Source: Chloroflexota bacterium | GTDB taxonomy: Bacteria > Chloroflexota > Anaerolineae > UBA7937 > B3-Chlor | Reading direction: 5' to 3' | Length of the DNA: 6,106 bases | Assembly: GCA_030616025.1 (NCBI GenBank) | Contig: JAUWYD010000072.1 | Span: 1 to 6,106, forward strand | Part shown: in pieces, positions 1 through 6,054 of the stretch | How positions within the stretch are numbered: position 1 is the first letter of the stretch | Layout: each line of letters starts with the position of its first letter | Program-made: the position numbers and the translations under genes | The notes under the pieces: generated by a model | The model's input: the letters and a program-made list of their open reading frames with translations, nothing else | Told to the model about the DNA's origin: nothing | The model's database searches: none

Positions 1-30
1 CCTGACTATGCCTTGTAGTTTATCCTGCAT
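1..30 (-). CDS. Start of a downstream operon gene, truncated by the window edge
   Basis: An ATG at 30 opens a frame that stays open to base 1 and begins M-Q-D-K-L-Q-G-I-V-R. It is preceded by GGAG at 38-41 with a 7-base spacer, a good ribosome binding site. A second in-frame ATG at 54 shares its A with the TAA stop of the mvhD gene (TAATG) and would add eight residues, M-S-R-A-W-R-E-V. That arrangement is typical of translational coupling but lacks a strong ribosome binding site. I prefer the start at 30. Ten to eighteen residues are not enough to name a product. By context it should be another redox subunit of the same complex, for example an iron-sulfur protein or a flavin/NAD-linked subunit, but this is inference. 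Confidence 0.55.
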   Translation of the reverse strand, partial: MQDKLQGIVR

Positions 31-37
31 TACCTCT

Positions 38-41
38 CTCC
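38..41 (-). promoter_or_regulatory. Ribosome binding site of the truncated downstream gene
   Basis: GGAG on the minus strand lies 7 bases before the ATG at 30. It is the main reason to prefer that start over the ATG at 54, which overlaps the preceding stop codon. Confidence 0.5.
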
Positions 42-53
42 ACGCACGGCTCA

Positions 54-497
54 TTAGGCCTTGGGGCGCGGCCTGTTGGGGCCTAGGGCCTTGACTTGCC
101 GCGTCACTTCCGCAACCGTGTCCGCGAACTTCGCCCCCTCCGAGGCCGACACCCATCTGACCTGGAACCGCTCCGGCTCAATGCCCACGTATTCCACCAA
201 CTTCTTGAGGAAGAGGCCTCTCCGCCTGGTGAAGTAGTTACCCTCAGAGTAGTGGCAGTCTCCCGGATGACAACCCAGAACTACCACACCATCGAGGCCC
301 TTGGACAGAGCCGTGATCACGAACTCGGGCCGGACGCGGGCTGAGCACATGACCCGAATCACACGACAGTTCGCAGGCATCTGTAGACGAGACACCCCAG
401 CCAGATCTGCCCCGGCATAAGAACACCAATTGCACGCAAAAATCAGGATCTTGGGCTCGAAACCGTTGCCGCCGGTTTCACTATCTTCCACCGACAC
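54..497 (-). CDS. mvhD: MvhD-type [2Fe-2S] electron-transfer subunit
   Basis: This 147-residue protein matches the MvhD/VhuD (FlpD) family, the small iron-sulfur subunit that passes electrons between a hydrogenase, formate dehydrogenase or other partner and HdrA. Visible hallmarks are C22-N-W-C25-S-Y-A-G-A-D, then R-V-M-C51-S, then G-C76-H-P-G-D-C81-H-Y, and a C-terminal V-S-A-S-E-G segment. Another cysteine is at 44. In the family, conserved cysteines of these motifs bind one [2Fe-2S] cluster. Length is normal for a stand-alone MvhD; in QmoB-type proteins the same domain is fused to HdrA. The first codon is GTG at 497, inside the end of the upstream hdrA gene (17-base overlap), with no convincing ribosome binding site; another GTG follows at 491. 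Translational coupling is therefore likely. No selenocysteine codon interrupts the frame, unlike some VhuD or BamF homologues. Family assignment is firm; the exact start is not. Confidence 0.93.
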   Translation of the reverse strand: MSVEDSETGGNGFEPKILIFACNWCSYAGADLAGVSRLQMPANCRVIRVMCSARVRPEFVITALSKGLDGVVVLGCHPGDCHYSEGNYFTRRRGLFLKKLVEYVGIEPERFQVRWVSASEGAKFADTVAEVTRQVKALGPNRPRPKA

Positions 498-2184
498 TCA
501 CCATCTCGTCTGCCAGTGCACCTATCATGCTGAGCAGTTGCCTGTCGTCGAAACCCCTCTGCTGCATCGCGCCGCTACGACACGCCGCCACACAACAACC
601 GCAACCCCTGCACTGCGTGACATTGACGGAGGCCGTCCTGCCGAATCTACCCTCCTGTAGCTCAACGGCGCCAAAGGGACAGACCTCCACACAGTTCCCG
701 CAGGCGGAGCACGTCCGTTCGTCGCAGAAAACGGTGATGGCTTCCACCCGTACGGACCCGTCTCGAATAGGGATCGCGGCCTTGGCCGCAGCGGCGTAGG
801 CTTGCGATACGCTTTCCGGGATGCTGGATGGGTATCGCGCTGAGCCACAGACGTAGATGCCATCAGTAGAGAATTCTATCGGTCGCAGCTTCAAATGGGC
901 CTCCAGGAAGAACCCCTCAGTGCCCACAGGTACTTTCATCATCTTGGACAGTCTTTCGCTGTCCTCCCGCGGAACGAGCGGTGTGGTCAGAACCACCAGA
1001 TCAGCAGGCAGAATGATCTGCTTACCCATTAGCTGATGGTGCACCTTGACCCCCTCAGCTCGCTTTTCACCCAAGACTTCGGGCGGGTTCTGGACATCAT
1101 ACCGTAAGAACCGGATACCCAGTTCCATAGCCCCCCGGTAGAACTCCTCGATGTCAACACCATAGGCCATCACATCTCTGTGGAGAACAGACACCTTGGC
1201 ATCAGGGTCCTGCTCCTTGAGCCATATGGCATTCTTGATCGCCGTTGAGCAGCAAAGGCGCCCACAGTAGGTCCTTTCAGGGACGCGTGCGCCAACACAG
1301 TTGATCATCACCACATTCGGTGGAAGATCAGCACCCCTCTTGAAGCTCTTCTCGAACTCCAGCTGTGTGACCACATTGGGCAGCCCAGAATAGCCATACA
1401 TGCCCAACGGCTTGAACTCTTTTGCGCCGGTGGCGACAATCACCGTGCCCATCTTCAGCTCCCTAACTTGCCCGTCCGTCGCCACGGCTACATCAAAGTC
1501 GCCTATGAAACCCTCGATGTTCTCCACCTCGCTGCCCAGGTAGACTGTGATTTGAGGGTGGCTTCTCACCTGCTCAATCAGGGGCCCTAGCAGTTCCCCG
1601 GTATCCTGCTCCGTGGGGAACAGCGTGCGCACCTCCCGTACGAGACCCCCAAGCTGCCCCTCTCGTTCCACCACATACACCTGGATGCCCTGATTGGCCA
1701 GACTCAGAGCGGCGGTCATGCCGGCGACACCTCCGCCAACGACCAACGCCGCAGGAAACACCTCGCTCTCGAACTCCTCTTGCGGTTCGAGATAGCGGGC
1801 CTTAGCCACCCCCATCCTGACCAGTTCCTTGGCCTTCTCAGTTGCCCTGGCCGGATCATGCCTGTGCACCCAGGAGCAATGCTCCCTGATGTTGACGAAT
1901 TCGAAGAGGTACCTGTTGAGCCCAGCCTCCTCGCACGCGTCTTTGAACAACGGCTCGTGGGTCCGCGGCGTACACGAAGCCACCACCACCCGGCTCAGGT
2001 TCTGTTTGGCTATCTGCTCCTTGATTGAGGATAGGCCCTCCTCCGAGCAGGCGTACAGGCTATCCTCGACGTAAACCACATTCGGGAGGTTTCGGGCATC
2101 CTCCACCACCTCGGGGACCCGTACCACGCCCGCTATGTTGTTGCCGCAATGGCAGACAAAGACTCCAACTCTTGTCCTAGGCAT
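481..2184 (-). CDS. hdrA: HdrA-like flavin/iron-sulfur subunit (HdrA2, QmoB-like without MvhD fusion)
   Basis: This 567-residue soluble protein belongs to the HdrA family of FAD/[4Fe-4S] subunits. Residues 1-130 are the HdrA N-terminal domain, with C11-H-C13-G-N-N-I, C46 and the A-S-C71-T-P-R-T-H-E-P segment. Residues 145-475 are the thioredoxin-reductase-like FAD domain: G150-G-G152-V-A-G155 binds the dinucleotide, and N-C296-V-G-A-R followed by C307, C311 and C312 is the HdrA four-cysteine cluster motif. Lysine 317, five residues after C312, corresponds to the HdrA lysine near the flavin. The C-terminus has two ferredoxin motifs, C492/C495/C498/C502 and C525/C528/C531/C535. The inserted ferredoxin domain of full-length HdrA is missing, as is the C-x-x-C-x-L-x-P-K-M segment; the FAD domain instead runs through L-F-P-T-E-Q-D-T. 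The ATG overlaps the stop of HdrA1 by 8 bases and follows AGAAGG at 2192-2197. It probably pairs with HdrA1 and takes electrons from or to MvhD. Confidence 0.93.
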   Translation of the reverse strand: MPRTRVGVFVCHCGNNIAGVVRVPEVVEDARNLPNVVYVEDSLYACSEEGLSSIKEQIAKQNLSRVVVASCTPRTHEPLFKDACEEAGLNRYLFEFVNIREHCSWVHRHDPARATEKAKELVRMGVAKARYLEPQEEFESEVFPAALVVGGGVAGMTAALSLANQGIQVYVVEREGQLGGLVREVRTLFPTEQDTGELLGPLIEQVRSHPQITVYLGSEVENIEGFIGDFDVAVATDGQVRELKMGTVIVATGAKEFKPLGMYGYSGLPNVVTQLEFEKSFKRGADLPPNVVMINCVGARVPERTYCGRLCCSTAIKNAIWLKEQDPDAKVSVLHRDVMAYGVDIEEFYRGAMELGIRFLRYDVQNPPEVLGEKRAEGVKVHHQLMGKQIILPADLVVLTTPLVPREDSERLSKMMKVPVGTEGFFLEAHLKLRPIEFSTDGIYVCGSARYPSSIPESVSQAYAAAAKAAIPIRDGSVRVEAITVFCDERTCSACGNCVEVCPFGAVELQEGRFGRTASVNVTQCRGCGCCVAACRSGAMQQRGFDDRQLLSMIGALADEMVSVGGR

Positions 2185-3517
2185 CTCTTGGCCTTCTACT
2201 GTTAGGGCGCAGTAGCTCCGCCACCCTCGCCGCCGCCGCTGAGGCCTGGACGACGGAATCGGGAATGTCCTGAGGGCTCTGGCAGAATCCGCACGCGAAG
2301 ATGCCCGGCACCGACGTGTCTACTGGGCACTCCAGCCTATCCCGAACCGCCAGGAAGCCGGATTCATCCATCTCCAGTCCCAGCTTCTCAGCTATCTCCC
2401 GATGAACCCCACGAGGCACCAGCGCCTGACAGAGGATCACCAACTCCACTTCCTTGCTGGCTACCCTGCGTACGGAATCCCCAGCCTCGCTGAAGACGGT
2501 CTCATCGTACCACACAATGGGATTGCCACTCTGCTCATCAACCGTGATCTTGCCAGGGCGGCTCCTGATGTAGCTTGCATGGTACTGTTCCTTGGCCCTG
2601 ATGATGTACTCCTGGAATTGCTTCCCTACCGCTCTCATGTCGGTATAGAAGATGAAGGACTTCAGATCAGGGTAGTGCTCGTTGGCCAGGATCGCCTCTT
2701 TCGTGGCGTGCATGCAGCAGACGCTAGAACAGTAGGCCTTGTAGTTCACGTCACGCGAGCCAACACATTGAATGAAGGCGATCATTTGGGGAACCCTGCC
2801 ATCCGAGGGCCGTCCGAGATGGCCCTCCGTGGGCCCTGAGGCGCAAATCAGTCTCTCGTACTCCAGACCAGTGATGGCATTCTCAATCTCGCCGTAGCCA
2901 TACTCCTTCAAGGCCGCGGGATCATATGGATCAAATCCCGTGGCTATCACGATGGCCCCCACTTCCAACTCCAGAACCTCTTCCTGCTGCTCGAAGTCTA
3001 TGGCGCTGGCCTGACACGTCTCCTCACAGACACGACACCGGCCCTTGGCAAAGTAGAGGCAGTTCTCCGCATCTATGGTCATCTTGCGAGGAACCGCCTG
3101 GGGAAACGGCATGTATACTGCCTTCCGCTTGTCCAGCCCCATATTGAATTCGTCGGATACCCGACGAGGACACTTTTCAGCACACTCGCCGCACCCTGTG
3201 CACTTGGCCAAGTCGATGTACCGGGGCTTTCCCCGCACAGTGACCTGGAAATCGCCTGCTTCGCCTCGGACCTCATCAACCTCAGAATAGGTGAGGAGAT
3301 GCACGTTGTCATGCCCCGCGCACTCGATCATCTTAGGGGCCAGGATGCACATGGAGCAGTCGTTAGTGGGGAAAGTCTTGTCCAGCTGGGCCATCCTGCC
3401 ACCGATGCTGGGCGTTCGCTCCACCAGATAGACCTGGAGGCCCATGTTAGCCAGGTCAATGGAGGCCTGGATACCCGCAATGCCGCCGCCAATGACTAGA
3501 ACCGACTGGCTACTCAA
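2177..3517 (-). CDS. hdrA: Short HdrA-like flavin/iron-sulfur subunit (HdrA1, QmoA-like)
   Basis: This 446-residue HdrA-family protein begins almost directly with the FAD domain: G10-G-G12-I-A-G15 followed by the family segment F-P-T-N-D-C54-S-M-C57-I-L-A-P-K-M. An inserted ferredoxin domain follows, with C106/C109/C112/C116 and C153/C161/C164/C168, enough for two [4Fe-4S] clusters. The second half of the FAD domain has Q-C251-V-G-S-R, then C263, C267, C268 and lysine 273, and ends with G-F-C-Q-S-P-Q-D-I-P-D-S-V. It lacks the N-terminal HdrA domain and the C-terminal ferredoxin domain, so it is about 200 residues shorter than methanogen HdrA and closer to QmoA in architecture. I start it at TTG 3517 because GGAGG lies 7 bases upstream and homologues begin just before the flavin motif. 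A GTG at 3598 would add 27 non-family residues and has no ribosome binding site. It probably forms a flavin heterodimer with HdrA2. Confidence 0.92.
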   Translation of the reverse strand: MSSQSVLVIGGGIAGIQASIDLANMGLQVYLVERTPSIGGRMAQLDKTFPTNDCSMCILAPKMIECAGHDNVHLLTYSEVDEVRGEAGDFQVTVRGKPRYIDLAKCTGCGECAEKCPRRVSDEFNMGLDKRKAVYMPFPQAVPRKMTIDAENCLYFAKGRCRVCEETCQASAIDFEQQEEVLELEVGAIVIATGFDPYDPAALKEYGYGEIENAITGLEYERLICASGPTEGHLGRPSDGRVPQMIAFIQCVGSRDVNYKAYCSSVCCMHATKEAILANEHYPDLKSFIFYTDMRAVGKQFQEYIIRAKEQYHASYIRSRPGKITVDEQSGNPIVWYDETVFSEAGDSVRRVASKEVELVILCQALVPRGVHREIAEKLGLEMDESGFLAVRDRLECPVDTSVPGIFACGFCQSPQDIPDSVVQASAAAARVAELLRPNSRRPRDA

Positions 3518-3524
3518 CCCTGAT

Positions 3525-3529
3525 CCTCC
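3525..3529 (-). promoter_or_regulatory. Ribosome binding site setting the TTG start of HdrA1
   Basis: GGAGG on the minus strand ends 7 bases before the TTG at 3517. No ATG or GTG in the frame has comparable support, so this site decides the start and makes the upstream 107 bases non-coding. Confidence 0.7.
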
Positions 3530-3553
3530 ATCAAAGACCGTAACACACCATAG

Positions 3554-3596
3554 GAGGGCATACCCTGTCAGTGGACGTGACACAAAGGATGCCCTC
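3554..3596 (-). other. Inverted repeat / potential RNA hairpin between the ferredoxin and HdrA1 genes
   Basis: GAGGGCAT at 3554-3561 is perfectly complementary to ATGCCCTC at 3589-3596. Inside it, after a bulge, two further C-G pairs can form, and TGTCA at 3566-3570 pairs with TGACA at 3578-3582 around a 7-base loop, giving a bulged stem of about 15 pairs. It sits in the only sizeable internal gap of the operon (3518-3624) and ends 24 bases before the HdrA1 ribosome binding site. On the transcribed strand no T-run follows, so it is not a standard intrinsic terminator. It may be an mRNA processing or stabilising element, or a weak attenuator. Function is inferred only from position. Confidence 0.4.
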
Positions 3597-3624
3597 ACCA
3601 GTCTGTAAGAGAAACTGTACTGGC

Positions 3625-4110
3625 CTAGACAGCCACCACCTTGCTCATCAATTCGGCCAGCTTGGCCGCAGCGTCCCTCTTTTTCCTCAGATTCACCACG
3701 TTGGCGTCCACGTACTGGAGAGCGCCGGGAAAACAGAACCTAACACACTGGGGGTCACCCTCGCAGAGGTCACACTTGATGACCTTGCTGGTCACTGTGT
3801 CGATACCCATGCCGCCGAAGGGACAAGCAGTCACACACATCTTGCAGCCTATGCAGAGATCGTAGTCAAGCGCAACGTTGCCCAGTGCCTCATCTCTGGC
3901 GAGGGCATCCTTGGGACAGACCGCTATGCAAGGTGCTTCCAAGCACTGCTGGCAGATCATGGGCATATCGAAACCTTCCATGAACCACTTGATGACGTGG
4001 ATTCTGGCTCTGCTGGGATTGCTCACCCCCTCGTGTTTGACAGAGCAGACCATCTCACACAGCCGACAACCGGTGCACTTATCTTGCTCTACCAGAATCA
4101 CCTTTTGCAT
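3625..4110 (-). CDS. Four-cluster [4Fe-4S] ferredoxin subunit of the AOR module (HycB/DmsB/BamC-like)
   Basis: This 161-residue protein has exactly sixteen cysteines in four groups: C12/C15/C18/C22, C53/C56/C61/C65, C86/C89/C92/C96 and C113/C116/C122/C126. This is the pattern of the DmsB/HycB-type electron-transfer subunits, which hold four [4Fe-4S] clusters as a wire. There is no signal peptide or membrane segment, so it should be cytoplasmic. After residue 135 there is a charged, alanine-rich tail that is probably helical. The gene starts 15 bases after the AOR stop, with GGGGAGGA as ribosome binding site at 4119-4126, overlapping that stop. In AOR operons such a small ferredoxin commonly is the partner that takes electrons from the tungsten enzyme, as BamC does for BamB. 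Here it most likely bridges the AOR subunit to the HdrA flavoproteins. The family is certain; the exact partner is inferred from gene order. Confidence 0.92.
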   Translation of the reverse strand: MQKVILVEQDKCTGCRLCEMVCSVKHEGVSNPSRARIHVIKWFMEGFDMPMICQQCLEAPCIAVCPKDALARDEALGNVALDYDLCIGCKMCVTACPFGGMGIDTVTSKVIKCDLCEGDPQCVRFCFPGALQYVDANVVNLRKKRDAAAKLAELMSKVVAV

Positions 4111-4118
4111 GGTCGTCG

Positions 4119-4126
4119 TCCTCCCC
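4119..4126 (-). promoter_or_regulatory. Ribosome binding site of the ferredoxin subunit gene
   Basis: GGGGAGGA on the minus strand lies 8 bases before the ATG at 4110, and its first base is the last base of the AOR stop codon. This strong site next to the stop suggests efficient re-initiation and balanced expression of the two proteins. Confidence 0.65.
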
Positions 4127-6015
4127 TAGAGCATACGGGAGGGCTCTTTGTCCAAGCCGAGCCTCTCCAGTGTCTCTGGAGTGGGCACACCGTTCTCGTC
4201 CCACCCATGTAGCTGGTAGTATTCGTCTATCATCTCCGTGAACTTCTCACGGTCAATCGTCTTTCCGCGGACGATGTCCAGCCCGCGCGTGGTGGGTTCG
4301 TCGAAGTAGCGATCCACCAGCGTATCATCCTTCCTGCCAAAACCCTCTCGGATATTGAATAGCCTCTCTACGTTGTAACACCGCTCGGCAACCTCCCACA
4401 CATCGCGGGGCGACATCTCCAGGCCCGTGTTGAAGTAGATGAACTTGGAGATATTGTCGAAGTTCAGCAGGTTAGGGCTCAAGAAAACACAGTGAAACTT
4501 GCACACTCCAACGCAATCTATGGCCATGTACATCATCTCCTGCCACAGCACTTCCCAAGCCTTACCTTCATAGTCCCGATAGTCAGACGTGAACCTACCG
4601 TCATATTTCACGGGGTTGTTGTACACCTTCTCTAATACCGGCACTGGAAGGTGATACAGGTCTATGGCCGGCCGGCTCCGCAGGTGGTCGGCACCCCTGG
4701 TGCTAGTGGCAATGCCCAAAGCCAGAGCAGGCGTGGGCCTCTCATCCGAGTGCAGATTGCTCATCCCTTTCACGTGGATATTGTAGCGGAGCGAATCCTT
4801 GCCTATCTTCGCGGCAGCCCGCAGAGGCCCCTCTGCAAGGACGTCACCTATCCCCTCGCGCAGGGCGATCTGCCTGATCAGTTCCAGGACCGCCTCGTCG
4901 TTCCCCCACTCCAGCTTCAACCCACCGGTGTCCTTGTTGGTGAGGATCCCTTTCTCATACAGTTCCATGGCCCAGGCCATCATACTGCCCGTCTCCAGGA
5001 TGTCGATACCGTAGTGGTTGACCAGGTGGTTGCCCTTCAGGATGGTCTCAAAGTTGTTGCATCCTACCTCCCAGCCAAAGGCACCTTGGGCAGTGTACTC
5101 AGGCCCCTCATCGAAGATGCCGTCCACGACGTACCGGTGCCGACAATGGATGATGCATCCGAAGCAACCCACCGTACCGAGACCATATTCCTCGATGTGC
5201 TCACACTCGATTGGCTCGGCATCCAAGAGTTGATTATGCTGGAAGTTCTGCGTCCTAACCAGACCCGTGGAGTTGGTCACGCTTTGAATAAACATAGTGC
5301 CGTACTTGCCCATGATTTGAGCAAACTTCGTGTCAGCGATGTGCCTCATGACTTCGTGGTCGTACTCCAGGGCCTCCTCGGGGTACCTGATCTCCACATC
5401 CATAGTGCCTCGCGCGGCGATGGCCTTGACATTCTTCGACCCCAGCACGGCGCCCATGCCGGTTCGTCCACCGGCGTTCTTCATACCGCTGATGACGTTG
5501 GCAAACCTGACCAGCTTCTCCCCACCCGGGCCGATGCACAGTACCTGCACCTCCTCGCCCAACTCCTGCTTGAGAGTGTCTTGGGTTTCACGAGTGCTCA
5601 GCCCCCACAGATGGGCAGCGTCCCTTATCTCGATCTCACCATCGTTGACCCAGACATAGACCGGCTCCTCGGCTTTGCCCTTCAGCACCAAGTGATGAAC
5701 CCCAGCCCAGGTCAACTCTGGCGCAAAGAAGCCGCCCATGTTGGAGCTACCCACAGCCCCCGTCAAGGGCGACTTGGCGCCCACATGCGTACGTGCTGAA
5801 GCCGAAGCCAGAGTGGCGGTCAGGAGTCCCGCGCTTACGATTGCCACATTGTCCGGACCCAATGGATCTATGCCTGGCTCAGTATGGTTATACAGCAGGT
5901 ACATGTCCAGGCCCCGCCCACCGATGAACTTCTTCCTCAGCTCGACCGGAATCGGCTTGGTCTCGATCTCCCCCGTGGAGAGGTTGATATGCGCTATCCT
6001 GCGATTAAGAGCCAT
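4126..6015 (-). CDS. aor: Tungsten-dependent aldehyde:ferredoxin oxidoreductase family protein
   Basis: This 629-residue protein is a full-length member of the AOR family, which binds tungsten through two pterin cofactors plus one [4Fe-4S] cluster and classically oxidises aldehydes to acids with ferredoxin. The N-terminal domain (about 1-205) shows G-G-R-G-L at 32-36, A-K-S-P-L-T-G at 80-86 and G-A-V-L-G-S-K-N-V-K-A-I-A at 188-200. Cluster ligands are C284-F-G-C287-I-I-H-C291 and the distant C505. Pterin-binding motifs are N-H-Y-G-I-D at 333-338 and D500-C-V-G-V-C505. E306 (G-P-E-Y-T) and H444 (R-G-A-D-H) correspond to the catalytic Glu and His of the Pyrococcus enzyme. I start at ATG 6015 because AGGAGG lies 10 bases upstream; a TTG at 6036 would add seven residues from inside that leader. 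The substrate cannot be read from the sequence; a BamB-like acyl-CoA role is an alternative because of the Hdr neighbours. Confidence 0.94.
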   Translation of the reverse strand: MALNRRIAHINLSTGEIETKPIPVELRKKFIGGRGLDMYLLYNHTEPGIDPLGPDNVAIVSAGLLTATLASASARTHVGAKSPLTGAVGSSNMGGFFAPELTWAGVHHLVLKGKAEEPVYVWVNDGEIEIRDAAHLWGLSTRETQDTLKQELGEEVQVLCIGPGGEKLVRFANVISGMKNAGGRTGMGAVLGSKNVKAIAARGTMDVEIRYPEEALEYDHEVMRHIADTKFAQIMGKYGTMFIQSVTNSTGLVRTQNFQHNQLLDAEPIECEHIEEYGLGTVGCFGCIIHCRHRYVVDGIFDEGPEYTAQGAFGWEVGCNNFETILKGNHLVNHYGIDILETGSMMAWAMELYEKGILTNKDTGGLKLEWGNDEAVLELIRQIALREGIGDVLAEGPLRAAAKIGKDSLRYNIHVKGMSNLHSDERPTPALALGIATSTRGADHLRSRPAIDLYHLPVPVLEKVYNNPVKYDGRFTSDYRDYEGKAWEVLWQEMMYMAIDCVGVCKFHCVFLSPNLLNFDNISKFIYFNTGLEMSPRDVWEVAERCYNVERLFNIREGFGRKDDTLVDRYFDEPTTRGLDIVRGKTIDREKFTEMIDEYYQLHGWDENGVPTPETLERLGLDKEPSRML

Positions 6016-6025
6016 CTCTTCGCGC

Positions 6026-6031
6026 CCTCCT
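6026..6031 (-). promoter_or_regulatory. Ribosome binding site of the AOR gene
   Basis: AGGAGG on the minus strand lies 10 bases before the ATG at 6015. It supports that ATG rather than the upstream in-frame TTG at 6036, which lies ahead of the site. Confidence 0.75.
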
Positions 6032-6054
6032 AACAAGATGATGCGAGAAGTGTT

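Noticed and set aside
57..95. GGCC-rich stretch with repeated TTGGGGC at the end of mvhD
   Set aside because: It is explained by proline- and arginine-rich codons of the C-terminal tail and forms no extended perfect stem.
2402..2839. Plus-strand open frame of 145 codons opposite HdrA1
   Set aside because: It is a shadow frame within a certain HdrA-family gene, with no domain and no independent signal.
3554..3596. Rho-independent terminator after the ferredoxin gene
   Set aside because: The hairpin is bulged and, on the transcribed strand, is not followed by a run of T; transcription most likely continues into HdrA1.
3518..3598. N-terminal extension of HdrA1 from GTG 3598, partly hydrophobic (L-T-G-Y-A-L-L-W)
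   Set aside because: There is no ribosome binding site before the GTG, the residues do not resemble the family, and the GGAGG-TTG start at 3517 fits the usual beginning just before the flavin motif. It is not a signal peptide.
3518..3624. Internal promoter in the gap before HdrA1
   Set aside because: CTGACA resembles a -35 box, but no acceptable -10 box lies at a 16-18 base distance; TATGGT is only 13 bases away.
3571..4212. Plus-strand open frame of 213 codons opposite the ferredoxin gene
   Set aside because: It is antisense to a gene with sixteen ordered cysteines, its translation resembles no family, and it has no clear ribosome binding site.
4651..5799. Long plus-strand open frame of 382 codons opposite the AOR gene
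   Set aside because: It lies wholly antisense to a full-length, motif-complete AOR gene, its translation shows no recognisable domain, and long antisense frames are expected opposite GC-rich codons.
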